NCBI RefSeq assembly: GCF_001562255.1
Contig: NZ_CP014301.1
Coordinates: 3,100,001 to 3,164,000, forward strand
Direction: 5' to 3'
Length of the DNA: 64,000 nucleotides
Source of the DNA: Bosea sp. PAMC 26642
GTDB lineage: Bacteria > Pseudomonadota > Alphaproteobacteria > Rhizobiales > Beijerinckiaceae
Shown: piece by piece, positions 44,345 through 53,031 of the stretch
Layout: every line of letters starts with the position of its first letter
Numbering within the stretch: the first letter of the stretch is position 1
Position numbers and translations under genes: made by a program
Notes under the pieces: generated by a model
The model's database searches: none
What the model saw: only the letters and a program-made list of their open reading frames with translations
What the model was told of the DNA's origin: nothing

Positions 44345-44896
44345 ATGGGACTCTTGACCTTCAGCATAAACGTCACCCTGGACGGCTGCGTCGATCATCG
44401 GGAGGGCATCGCCGACGACGAGACGCATGCGTTCTTCACTCGCCTCATGGATGAAGGCGGGCAATGCTTTGGGGCCGCGTTACCTATGAAATGATGGAGA
44501 GCTACTGGCCGGCCGTCGCTCGCGGCGACGTAGAGGCGCCGCCGGCGATCCGTGAGTGGGCGGTGAAGCTGGAGGCGAAGTCGAATTCGTGGTGTCTGCG
44601 ACGCGCAAAGACTTCTCTTGGACCAACAGCCATCACGTCGCCGGCGACCTGCGGCTCGGTGTGCAGAGGCTCAAGGATGCGACCCGGCGGGCGTCCTGCT
44701 CGGGAGCGGCCAGCTCGCTACCGCGCGCTGGACCAGTTGGACCTGATCGACGAGTACAGGCTCCTCTTCCAGGATCGCGGGCCATGGCACGACGCTCTAC
44801 GAGGGCGGGCTGCCCAGTACGCGACGGCTAGGACTGGTCTCGGCGAAGCCGCTCCGCAACGGCGCGGTCGCTATGCACTACCGGCGTGAACGCTGA
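44345..44896 (+). pseudogene. Degraded dihydrofolate-reductase/RibD-like reductase gene
   Basis: Family-like pieces occur in order but in changing frames: MGLLTFSINVTLDGCVDH (44345 onward), MLWGRVTYEMMESYWPAVA (44464 onward), FVVSATRKDFSWTNSHHV (about 44586), GVLLGSGQLAT (about 44690), LDQLDLIDEYRLLF (about 44730) and HGTTLYEGGLPSTRRLGLVS near the end. At least four frame changes are needed to join them, so the gene is broken. The intact relatives are RibD-C-type reductases of about 190 residues. Confidence 0.75.
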
Positions 44897-45128
44897 CCGT
44901 AAGCAGCCTCTGCGGCTCGGTTTAGGGAGCCGGTCATTCTCGTGGTGGAGAGCCTCGAGGCCGCCTCGCGTCACTAGCGGACCCTGGCTCGCCGCTAAAA
45001 GCGGACGTTCTAGATCGGTGTGAGCTGGCGATCGATTCCGACCTGCGGCCGTCAAAACGCATTCTTAGGATCGACCAGCATTCCGAGAGCCAAGAAGAGC
45101 GCTAGTACCTCATCGGGTTCGCCGCGTT

Positions 45129-45560
45129 CTAGAACATGACCTCGCCCTGGTCCTCGCCGTCCCAGTAATGGATGTGGCTCGCACGGACCTTCAGCATAAT
45201 CATGCCCGGGGTCTCGATCCCGTCCGGAAACCAGCGCTCGAGATCATCGACCCAATGCGCCGCGAACTCTGCCTTGTCGCGAACGAGGCTCGCTTCGCCG
45301 CCGACGCTGATGAAGATGCCCGGTTTCCCGAGCAGGCTCTTGCCGGCCGAAAAGGTCAGGCCGACTTTCGGATCGCTTGCGATCTCACCGACGAAAGCCG
45401 CCGTCTCATAGGCAAAGAACCAGGAATCGCCGTCATATTCCACTTCGCCATTATTGCTCATCGGCCGGCTGGCCAACTCTCCCCCGGTCGTCTTCGTCGA
45501 AAGCATGCAGAAGTCGATGTCCTGCATCTTCTCGGAGATGTCCTTGAGGGTCATGGCCAT
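45129..45560 (-). CDS. General-stress-protein-26-like pyridoxamine oxidase-fold protein
   Basis: A 143-residue split-barrel flavin-binding-type protein (DIDFCMLSTKTTGGELASRPMSNN; DSWFFAYETAAFVGEIASDPKVGLTF; HWVDDLERWFPDG; VRASHIHYWDGEDQGEV), close to the bacterial general stress protein 26 family. The start at 45560 follows GGAGCGATCTC; a longer frame adds 44 unsupported residues. It stands alone and may bind FMN or another cofactor. The physiological role of the family is poorly defined. Confidence 0.88.
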   Translation of the reverse strand: MAMTLKDISEKMQDIDFCMLSTKTTGGELASRPMSNNGEVEYDGDSWFFAYETAAFVGEIASDPKVGLTFSAGKSLLGKPGIFISVGGEASLVRDKAEFAAHWVDDLERWFPDGIETPGMIMLKVRASHIHYWDGEDQGEVMF

Positions 45561-46225
45561 GAGATCGCTCCTTAACGGCGTGTGGGTCAGATCATCAGCG
45601 AACGGCCCGCCTCTGCTTCTGTTCCGATCCATGGCAATTGGACGCACCGCGGCGATACGGAACCCGCCGCAGCGTGATCGAGCTAGGCTCATGGCGTGAT
45701 CGGAACCATGGCTGTCGGGGCGCGGACGCCTGGTACAGAGTCATCGCAGGCCTTCTGCCAGTGAAAGCGCTGCGCCTGACGCGCGCCCTGACCGGCAATC
45801 GCGAGGCCACCAACGCGGCCGATACGGCCTTCGGGCCGCTATGGGAGCTGTTTGGCACACACGGCAGCAGCCTGAGGGGGATGTGCCTCATCGCCGATCA
45901 TCTTGAGCTGAGCGCCGGGCGACCGCCCCTACCCATCCAGCCGCTGGATGTCAGCAGACAAGGCCGTCGCCGAAGCGCTAAAATTTCTTATTTGATAGTT
46001 AGTGAAGAACGGCGAAATGCGCCATAAGCTGACTCTGGCAGCCTGCTGCAGAGCAGACATCCAAACACAGATTGTACTGGCGCGGACAATTCCTGGCTCC
46101 GCTCAAACGCCCCGCAAGCAGTTGCAATGCCTTACCGACAAGGAGACGGTCGGCCGCTCGCCAGCCCTACCAAGATAGCGTCTCAACTAGTCCGCCTGAA
46201 CGATACGCAATCCGATCCCGCGCCG
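45561..46225. other. Intergenic region with no firm gene
   Basis: About 665 bases. An open frame at 45638-46027 (VIAGLLPVKALRLTRALTGN and so on) has some protein-like character but no recognisable domain and no good start. The right part is non-coding with a short AT-rich patch at about 45980-46010. Confidence 0.35.
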
Positions 46226-47140
46226 TCATAGGACGTTCGCGCTGATCCGTAGGCGTTCAGGCGCCAGCATGCCAGTGATCCAGTCGACGAAGGCGATGAT
46301 GTCGGAATTGGTGCGATCTTCCCGGCGATAGAGCAGGCGATGTGCTATCGCGGAAATCCCAAGCGCCCCGAACGGCATAACCAGCGTGCCGCGACGCAGA
46401 TGGTCGTGCGCCTGCAAGGTCGATTCGAGCGCGAGACCAAGACCATCCGCAGCGACCGTGAGCGCGAGATGGGCGCGGTCGAACTGCAGGCCGCGCGGGT
46501 TGAGCGGCACCAGCGGCGCGTGCCGCGCCGACCACTGGTCCCATGGCACCACGCAGCGCAGTGAATGGATCAGCGGGACGCGGGCGATGTCGGCGGGGTT
46601 CGTCAGCCGGTGCTCGGCGATGAAGCCCGCGGACGCCATCGGCACGATCAACTCCTCGGCCAGCGGCACCGCCTCGCAGGATTCCGGCACCGGGCGCGCA
46701 TACTGGATGTCGACGAGGATACCGTCCTGGCCAAGCCGCGCCGGCTCATGGCTGGCGTAGAGCGCGATGTCGATCGCCGGGTGCTCGCGCAGAAACTGCC
46801 CGAGCCGCGGCACCAGCCACAATGTCGCAAAGCTCGGCGAGCAGTGGATCGGCAGGCGGCGCACGCCGGCGCCCGATGCGACGCGGCTGGTCGCGGTCAC
46901 GAGCCTGGCAAAACTCTCCCCGATGGAGGCGCTGTAGGTCAGCGCTTCCTCGGTCGGCACGACGCTGCGCTTGACGCGCAGGAAGAGCTGGCGGCCCAGC
47001 ATGCCTTCCAGCGCTCGCATCTGGTGGCTGATCGCCGACGGCGTCAGGCTCAGGAGCTTGGCCGCACCGGCAAAGCTGCCGGCCTCCATCACGGCCCGGA
47101 AGGTCGAGAGCCACTGCAGAGGCGGCAATCCACCGATCAT
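46226..47140 (-). CDS. LysR-family regulator (GcvA-like)
   Basis: A 304-residue LysR-type regulator with LPPLQWLSTFRAVMEAGSFA followed by GAAKLLSLTPSAISHQMRALE, typical of the GcvA subgroup. The ligand domain carries IHCSPSFATLWLVPRLGQFL. I chose 47140 because the family begins near the LPPL motif; the open frame extends to 47209. It is divergent from the SAF-domain oxidoreductase and TRAP transporter genes, its probable targets. Confidence 0.88.
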   Translation of the reverse strand: MIGGLPPLQWLSTFRAVMEAGSFAGAAKLLSLTPSAISHQMRALEGMLGRQLFLRVKRSVVPTEEALTYSASIGESFARLVTATSRVASGAGVRRLPIHCSPSFATLWLVPRLGQFLREHPAIDIALYASHEPARLGQDGILVDIQYARPVPESCEAVPLAEELIVPMASAGFIAEHRLTNPADIARVPLIHSLRCVVPWDQWSARHAPLVPLNPRGLQFDRAHLALTVAADGLGLALESTLQAHDHLRRGTLVMPFGALGISAIAHRLLYRREDRTNSDIIAFVDWITGMLAPERLRISANVL

Positions 47141-47432
47141 CAGCGAATGCAGCTCATCGATACCGGCATCCTTATTCGTTATTGCTCGCTTATTCCGCCA
47201 TGCTAGCACTCGTCAATGAGGAATGCAGCTCACCAAAAGAAGCTGCTGACGACAGGGAGAAGACGTCGCCCGCGACAGGCGGGAGGCGGAGATCGGCGGA
47301 CGACGTCACGTCCGCCCGTCAGTCGCGACCGGCCGCCCATGGCGGCTCGGCACGCTTTTCCCGTTCGTCGGTTTCTCGCTCGATGAGGCTGGCCGATCCC
47401 CGATCGGCCCAGGGCGGAAGGCTTGAGACGAC

Positions 47433-48782
47433 ATGAACCTGCATCGCATGCTGCTCGAACGGAAGGCTGCCGGGAAGCCGGTCACGGTCGCCATCATCGG
47501 CGCCGGAAAGTTCGGAACGATGTTCCTCTCGCAGGCCCGCAATACCGACGGCATGCATATCGTCGGTGTTGCGGATCTCAACACCAATCGAGCCCGGTCC
47601 CAGCTCAAGCTCGCCTGCTGGTCCGACGCGCAGTACGCGGCCGCCACGATCGACGACGCGCTCAAGAACGGCGCTACGCTCATCACCGACAATGCCGACA
47701 GCCTGATCACGCATCCCGCCGTGGAGGTGATCATCGAGGCGACCGGCGATCCCGGCGCCGGCATCGCCTTCGCGCTCAAGGCGATCGAGCACGGCAAGCA
47801 CATCATCATGGTCAATGTCGAGGCCGACGCGGTCGCCGGCCCGATCCTGGCGCGAAAGGCGAAGGCCGCCGGCGTCGTCTATTCGCTGGCCTGGGGCGAC
47901 CAGCCGGCCCTGATCGCCGACCATGTCGACTGGGCTCGCGCGGCGGGCTTCAAGGTCGTCAGCGCCGGCAAGGGCACGCGCTACCACCCGACCTACCACC
48001 AGTCGACGCCCGATACGGTCTGGGACATCCTCGACAAATACATGAAGATCAAGGATCGCAATTCGATCAATCCCAAGATGTTCAATTCCTTCGTCGACGG
48101 CACGAAGTCTGGCATCGAGATGACGGCGGTTTGCAACGCGACGGGCCTGCACTCGCAGGCCGAGGGGCTCTCGTTCCCGCCGGCGACGCGCTTCGAGCAT
48201 GCCGAGATCTGCAAGCCCAAGGCCGATGGCGGCGTGCTCGAACGGGCGGGCGTCACCGAGGTGACCTCCTCGGTCTATCGCGACGGCACGGACGTGCCGC
48301 ATTCGCTGGTAATGGGCACCTATGTCGTGTTCGAGAGCGACAGCGCCTATAGCGAGGAGTGCTTCCGCGAATACAGCATGCTGCCCGACAAGAGCGGCAA
48401 GTATTCCTGCCTCTACCGGCCGATCCACATGATCGGGCTCGAGCTCGGCATCTCGGTCGCGTCGGCTGCCCTGCGCAAGGAAGCGACCGGCGCTCCCATC
48501 ATGTTCAACTCCGACGTCGTCGCCACCGCCAAGCGTGCGCTCAAGGCCGGAGAGATGCTCGACGGCGAAGGCGGGTTCTGCGTCTGGGGCAAGCAGACCC
48601 CGGCTACGGCCTCGCTCGACCAGGGCTATCTGCCGCTTGGCCTGGCCCATAACGTCAAGCTCAAGACCGACATCGCCGAGGGCCAGCGCCTGAAATGGAG
48701 CGATGTCGCCTACGACCCGGCCAATACCGCCGTGAAGGTCCGGCGTGAAATGGAGGCAGCCTTCGCACGCCCCAATACCTAG
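47433..48782 (+). CDS. NAD(P)-dependent oxidoreductase with C-terminal SAF domain
   Basis: A 449-residue protein. A Rossmann domain with VAIIGAGKFGTMFLSQA begins near residue 19 and resembles homoserine dehydrogenase-like proteins. The C-terminus (LKAGEMLDGEGGFCVWGKQT; LPLGLAHNVKLKTDIAEGQRL) is a SAF domain of the kind found in sugar-acid dehydratases and sialic-acid synthases. It lies 98 bases before a TRAP transporter set and probably acts on the imported organic or sugar acid. The precise reaction is not known to me. The LysR gene is divergent across a gap of 292 bases. Confidence 0.8.
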   Translation: MNLHRMLLERKAAGKPVTVAIIGAGKFGTMFLSQARNTDGMHIVGVADLNTNRARSQLKLACWSDAQYAAATIDDALKNGATLITDNADSLITHPAVEVIIEATGDPGAGIAFALKAIEHGKHIIMVNVEADAVAGPILARKAKAAGVVYSLAWGDQPALIADHVDWARAAGFKVVSAGKGTRYHPTYHQSTPDTVWDILDKYMKIKDRNSINPKMFNSFVDGTKSGIEMTAVCNATGLHSQAEGLSFPPATRFEHAEICKPKADGGVLERAGVTEVTSSVYRDGTDVPHSLVMGTYVVFESDSAYSEECFREYSMLPDKSGKYSCLYRPIHMIGLELGISVASAALRKEATGAPIMFNSDVVATAKRALKAGEMLDGEGGFCVWGKQTPATASLDQGYLPLGLAHNVKLKTDIAEGQRLKWSDVAYDPANTAVKVRREMEAAFARPNT

Positions 48783-48880
48783 GCGGCGTGAGCGATTCCG
48801 TGACGGGGCGCGCATCTGCGCCCCGTCACGACACCCCAGAGCCCGATAACGGGCCGAACGACAACAGAGGAGGAAACACC

Positions 48881-49876
48881 ATGACCACCAAGGGACGATT
48901 CTTTCCGACACGCCGCGCGGCACTGCGCGGGCTTGCCGCAGGCGCTTCGCTGATCGCCATGCCGGGCGTGCTCAGGGCCCAGAAGATCAGCTGGATCGGC
49001 GCCAACGCCGCCTCGCAGCAGGATTTCATCGGCGTCAGCCTCGACTTCTTCGGCAAGCGCCTGGGCGAGCTCAGCAAGGGCCAGATCGATGTCGCCAGCC
49101 ATCATGGCGGCGCGCTCGGCGGCGAGCGCGAGCATGTCGAGGCCGTCCTGCAGGGCGCGATCCAGATCGCGACACCGGGCCAGGGCGTCGTCGCCGGCTG
49201 GTATCGCCCGGCCGAGGTCTGGACCCACCCCTATCTGTTCAAGGATGTCGCCCACAAGGATCGCGTCTGGGACACGATGCGGGCCGAATACCAGGAGGAC
49301 ATCGCCAAGGCCGGCAAGCTCAGGCCGCTGGGGGCGATCCCGCGCATGCCGCGCATGCTCTCCTGCAACCGGGTCGTGAAGGTCCCGGCCGACATGATGG
49401 GGCTGAAGATCCGCGTGCCGGAAACGGCGCTGTGGCGCCGCACCTTCGAGCTCTTCGGGGCCTCGCCGACACCCCTGCCCTTCCCCGAGGTCTTCCAGGC
49501 GCTGAAGTCGAGCGTGATCGACGGCCAGGAGAACCCGATGGGCCTGACCTTCAACTCCGGCATCTTCGACGCCAACACGCATCTCTCGCTGACCGAGCAC
49601 ATGATGCAGGACAACTGCATCCTGATGGGCGACCAAGCCTATCAGAAGCTGACGCCGGAGCTGCGCAAGGCCGTCGACCAGGCGGCGCGCGACATGGAGG
49701 CCGAGATGCGGCCGAAGGTGATCGCCGACGATGTCCGCATCCTGGAGCTGATCAAGGCCAAGAAGATCGTGATCTCCGAGGTCGACAAGGCGGCCTTCAC
49801 CGCAACGGTGAAGAACCTGACCACCGAGTTCCCTGCCGGCAAGAAATGGGCCGACCGCATCGGCCAGATCGCCTGA
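48881..49876 (+). CDS. TRAP transporter substrate-binding protein (DctP family)
   Basis: A 331-residue exported protein. The N-terminus FFPTRRAALRGLAAGASLIA is a twin-arginine signal. The mature part has KRLGELSKGQIDVASHHGGALGGEREHVEAVLQGAIQ and IRVPETALWRRTFELFGASPTPLPFPEV, hallmarks of DctP/TAXI-independent TRAP binding proteins, including the conserved arginine that binds the carboxylate. The ATG at 48881 follows AGAGGAGG. The ligand is probably an organic or sugar acid. Confidence 0.9.
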   Translation: MTTKGRFFPTRRAALRGLAAGASLIAMPGVLRAQKISWIGANAASQQDFIGVSLDFFGKRLGELSKGQIDVASHHGGALGGEREHVEAVLQGAIQIATPGQGVVAGWYRPAEVWTHPYLFKDVAHKDRVWDTMRAEYQEDIAKAGKLRPLGAIPRMPRMLSCNRVVKVPADMMGLKIRVPETALWRRTFELFGASPTPLPFPEVFQALKSSVIDGQENPMGLTFNSGIFDANTHLSLTEHMMQDNCILMGDQAYQKLTPELRKAVDQAARDMEAEMRPKVIADDVRILELIKAKKIVISEVDKAAFTATVKNLTTEFPAGKKWADRIGQIA

Positions 49877-49973
49877 CCAGAGCCCGATGCCGCCTGCGCG
49901 CCGCCTCGGCTTCTTGCCGGGGCAGCGCGCGAGCGCGTCGCGACGCCCACCCGGCAAGACAGCGGAGCTCTCC

Positions 49974-50474
49974 ATGAAGGCGCTCATCGGCAGGCTATCG
50001 GACATCGTCACCGAGACCGCCAAATTCGCGCTCGGCCTCTGCGTCGCGGCGATCGTGTTGATCACGCTGGCGGCGGTGTGGTGGCGCTATGTCGTCAACG
50101 CGCCGATCGCGTGGATCGAGCAGGTCTCGAACATCCTGTTCATCTGGATCACCTTCATCGGCGCCGCGGTGCTCTACCGCCAGAAGCTGCATATCGGCGT
50201 CGACATGTTCATCGGCATGCTGAAGGGCCGCGCCCAGGAGGTGATGTTCTGGCTGATCGAGATCTCCAACCTGATCTTCATCACGGTGCTGTTCATCTAC
50301 AGCGTGAAGCTCTCGATCGACGTCCTGCCCAACACCTATGGCGCGCTCGATATCACTCCGGCCTGGTTCTACGTCTCCGCGCCGGTCTCCTGCGCGATGA
50401 TGATGCTCTATTTCGTCGAGAAGATCGTCGATCCCTCGAAAAGGCAGCCTGTCGGCGTCGCGGGGGAATTCTGA
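49974..50474 (+). CDS. TRAP transporter small permease (DctQ family)
   Basis: A 166-residue membrane protein with four predicted helices. The DctQ block WWRYVVNAPIAWIEQVSNIL followed by FIWITFIGAAVLYRQKLHIGVD is at about residues 32-75. The ATG at 49974 is chosen; upstream codons in the frame are arginine-rich and lie in the gap after the binding-protein gene. It ends 2 bases before the large subunit gene. Confidence 0.9.
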   Translation: MKALIGRLSDIVTETAKFALGLCVAAIVLITLAAVWWRYVVNAPIAWIEQVSNILFIWITFIGAAVLYRQKLHIGVDMFIGMLKGRAQEVMFWLIEISNLIFITVLFIYSVKLSIDVLPNTYGALDITPAWFYVSAPVSCAMMMLYFVEKIVDPSKRQPVGVAGEF

Positions 50475-50476
50475 CG

Positions 50477-51769
50477 ATGAGCACGATCCTGATCGGCAGC
50501 TTCTTCCTGCTGCTGGCGCTCTCTGTCCCGATCGCGTTCGCGATGGGGCTGGCCACCATCGCCGCGATCATGGCGCATGGCTCGCTGCCGATGTCGATCC
50601 TGGCGCAGCGCACGCTCGTCGGCGCCGATTCCTATGCGCTGCTGGCGATTCCGTTCTTCATCCTGGCCGGCAACCTGATGAATGGCGGCGGCATCACCCA
50701 CCAGATCATCAATCTCGCCAATGCCATGGTCGGCCGGTTCCGCGGCGGGCTGGCGCTGACCTCGGTGACGGCGGCGATGATCTTCTCAGGGCTCTCGGGA
50801 TCGGCTGCGGCCGACGCCTCGGCGCTCGGCAAGGTCCTGATCCCGGCGATGAAGAAGCAGGGCTATGGCGGCGGCTTCGCCGCCGCGCTGATGGCTTCGG
50901 CCTGCGTCAACGGGCCGATCATCCCGCCCTCGATCCCGCTCGTCATCTACGGGCTGTCGGCGGGCAAGGGCGTCTCGATCATCGCCTTGTTCCTCGGCGG
51001 CATCGTGCCGGGCGTGCTGCTGGCACTCTCGCTGATGGTCGCGGCCTACTGGATTTCCGTGAAGCGCAACTATCCCGTCTCGGAATCGGTGCCGGTTCGC
51101 CAGATTCCCCGCCTGATCCTCCCGGCGAGCTGGGCTTTGATGATGCCGGTGATCATCCTGATCGGCGTCACCGGCGGCGTCGTCACGGTCACCGAGAGCG
51201 CGACCATCGCCGTGGTCTATGCCGCTTTCATCGGCTTCTTCGTCTACAAGGAACTCAGCATCAAGACGATCTGGCCGATCCTGGTCCAGACAGCGCTCGA
51301 TACGGCGCTGGTGATGTTCATCATCGCCCTGTCGTCGGGCTTCGGCTGGCTTCTGGCGGTCTCGGGCACGCCGCGCGCCATTGCGAGCTGGATCGCCTCG
51401 GTCTCCTCGGATCCGACGATCATCCTGATGATGATCAACGTCTTCCTGCTGATCATCGGCATCTTCATGGAGCCGCTGCCGGCGATGTTCATCCTGATCC
51501 CGGTGCTGGTGCCGGTGGTGCAGGCGGTGGGCATCGACCTCGTCCATTTCGGGCTGGTGATGGTGTTCAACCTCTGCCTGGGGCTGATCACGCCCCCCGT
51601 GGGCATCCTGCTCTACATCTGCGCCAACTTCGCCAATGTGACGCTCGAGGAGGAGAGCCGGGAACTGGGTCCGTTCCTCGGCGCCGGTTTCATCGTGCTG
51701 GTGATCATTTCGCTGTTTCCGGCGACGGTGCTCTGGCTGCCGAGGTTACTTGTAGATTACGGCCGGTAG
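50477..51769 (+). CDS. TRAP transporter large permease (DctM family)
   Basis: A 430-residue protein with about 12 membrane helices and DctM family blocks (IPFFILAGNLMNGGGITHQI; MIFSGLSGSAAADASALGKV; CVNGPIIPPSIPLVIYGLSAG; LITPPVGILLYICANFANV). It is the sodium-coupled channel subunit that works with the small permease and the binding protein. The start at 50477 is 3 bases after the dctQ-type stop. Confidence 0.92.
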   Translation: MSTILIGSFFLLLALSVPIAFAMGLATIAAIMAHGSLPMSILAQRTLVGADSYALLAIPFFILAGNLMNGGGITHQIINLANAMVGRFRGGLALTSVTAAMIFSGLSGSAAADASALGKVLIPAMKKQGYGGGFAAALMASACVNGPIIPPSIPLVIYGLSAGKGVSIIALFLGGIVPGVLLALSLMVAAYWISVKRNYPVSESVPVRQIPRLILPASWALMMPVIILIGVTGGVVTVTESATIAVVYAAFIGFFVYKELSIKTIWPILVQTALDTALVMFIIALSSGFGWLLAVSGTPRAIASWIASVSSDPTIILMMINVFLLIIGIFMEPLPAMFILIPVLVPVVQAVGIDLVHFGLVMVFNLCLGLITPPVGILLYICANFANVTLEEESRELGPFLGAGFIVLVIISLFPATVLWLPRLLVDYGR

Positions 51770-51998
51770 GTCCCGTCGCGGAGCAAACAGGCGATCGGGC
51801 GGCGGCGCGAGCCCAAGACCCTGTCAGGCAATGCCGAACGATAACGCGGCGTAGTCAGGGGCGATGAGATTACCCACAAACAGCTGCAGAGGGGCTCGAG
51901 GGGCGCGCCGCGCCAGCTCCCGACCTTGGGGGCTTGCCGAAAACCAGACGTTCATCGTTGGGCCGGTCGAGGTTCACGACGGCGCTCAAGCAACCAAA

Positions 51999-52448
51999 TC
52001 AGGCGCTCGCCCGAGCCTTGGTCTCGGCGTGGAATTCCAGAAGGTCCTGAGCCAGCGCGACAACGGTGTCGGCCTTCAGCCTGGACGGCACGATCGTCTT
52101 TCCAATGCCATAGCGCATGAAGATCTCGTCCTGGTCGAGCGTGCGCACGGCGCCGGCCATCGTCCAGTTCGGGAAAAGCCGGGCCGGCACCTCTCGGGCG
52201 CCCATGACAACGACGTCGCGATGGCGGGGGTCGGCCTCGATGCGCCGGAACGTCGAGTAGACCTGCGCCTTTTCGCCCTCGAGGATCTGGAGGAAGCAAG
52301 TCCGGTCAAAGATCAGGTATCCGGTGATACCGTCGTTCTTGTTGTTCGCCTGCGATACCGTAACGATGCTGCGCAGCGCGTCCAATGGACTCATGGATGC
52401 GGAGGCGATCGTATTGCGGGAATAATAGACCAATTGGTAGGCGCTCAC
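51999..52448 (-). CDS. BLUF-domain blue-light photoreceptor
   Basis: A 149-residue protein made mostly of a BLUF domain. The flavin-site tyrosine is in YQLVYYSRN near the N-terminus. The partners are in NNKNDGITGYLIFDRTCF and the glutamine in LQILEGE. A Trp-Met pair in NWTMAG corresponds to the redox-tuning region. It should bind FAD and sense blue light in the cytoplasm. No output domain is fused, so it must act through a partner. GTG at 52448, preceded by GGAG, is preferred; a TTG at 52481 extends the frame by 11 residues. It lies next to a small unknown gene and a soluble chemoreceptor on the same strand. Confidence 0.9.
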   Translation of the reverse strand: MSAYQLVYYSRNTIASASMSPLDALRSIVTVSQANNKNDGITGYLIFDRTCFLQILEGEKAQVYSTFRRIEADPRHRDVVVMGAREVPARLFPNWTMAGAVRTLDQDEIFMRYGIGKTIVPSRLKADTVVALAQDLLEFHAETKARASA

Positions 52449-52633
52449 GTCGGCTCCAATAGCTGCGTACGAAATCCCCAATATCTCCCTTCGGTCGCGA
52501 GCCTTAATTTTTCCTTGAGAGGCGTTTCGGAAACTTAACTAGGCCGTGCGACATCTTGCTTCGGGCGGTCGCCCTTAGCCAATCTCGCGCGATTGTCGTG
52601 GAGCGCGAGACGAAGCAACTCCCGTGATAAACG

Positions 52634-52984
52634 CTAAATGAGCCTGGCCGCCGGCAGGCAAATCGGCATCACCAATCTCAAGAGGTTTTCTCGCAGTTCA
52701 GGATCTGATTGAAACTCTATCAACCGCCAGATCTGCGCACCGACCTCTTGAGTGAGCTGAACGAGCTCTTCTATGGAGCTGTTCGGAACCCGTTCAGCAA
52801 AGCCGAGCTTTGTTAGTTCATCAGCGCACCGCCGGACAGGATGCGAGGGATCCCGCCTGGCGGATGAAAGAATGACGCCCGCCAACATTGCAGAGGCCAG
52901 ACGAACCAGTAGAGAAAAGGCGTCGCCATGAGGCATATTCGCTAACCCGCCAGAAATTTCGGGCAGGAGTTCGCTTCTCAACAC
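52634..52984 (-). CDS. Small protein of unknown function next to the chemoreceptor
   Basis: I do not recognise this 116-residue, mostly helical protein (LPEISGGLANMPHGDAFSLL; CADELTKLGFAERV; SSIEELVQLTQEVGAQIWRL). It has no signal peptide. GTG at 52984 is chosen because GAGGAG stands 7 bases before it, while the frame formally reaches a TTG at 52999. It starts 48 bases after the chemoreceptor gene and is probably cotranscribed with it. Confidence 0.65.
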   Translation of the reverse strand: MLRSELLPEISGGLANMPHGDAFSLLVRLASAMLAGVILSSARRDPSHPVRRCADELTKLGFAERVPNSSIEELVQLTQEVGAQIWRLIEFQSDPELRENLLRLVMPICLPAARLI

Positions 52985-53031
52985 AAAGTTGCTCCTCAAG
53001 GCGAGATGTCATCGATTAAGGCGGGTTCTTG

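Noticed and set aside
44093..46107. Similar short segments around 44093-44120 and 46080-46107 as ends of an insertion sequence
   Set aside because: The match is short and imperfect, and no transposase or inverted ends lie between them.
51864..52538. 224-residue frame opposite the BLUF gene
   Set aside because: It is the antisense shadow of the BLUF protein, which has clear family motifs on the minus strand.
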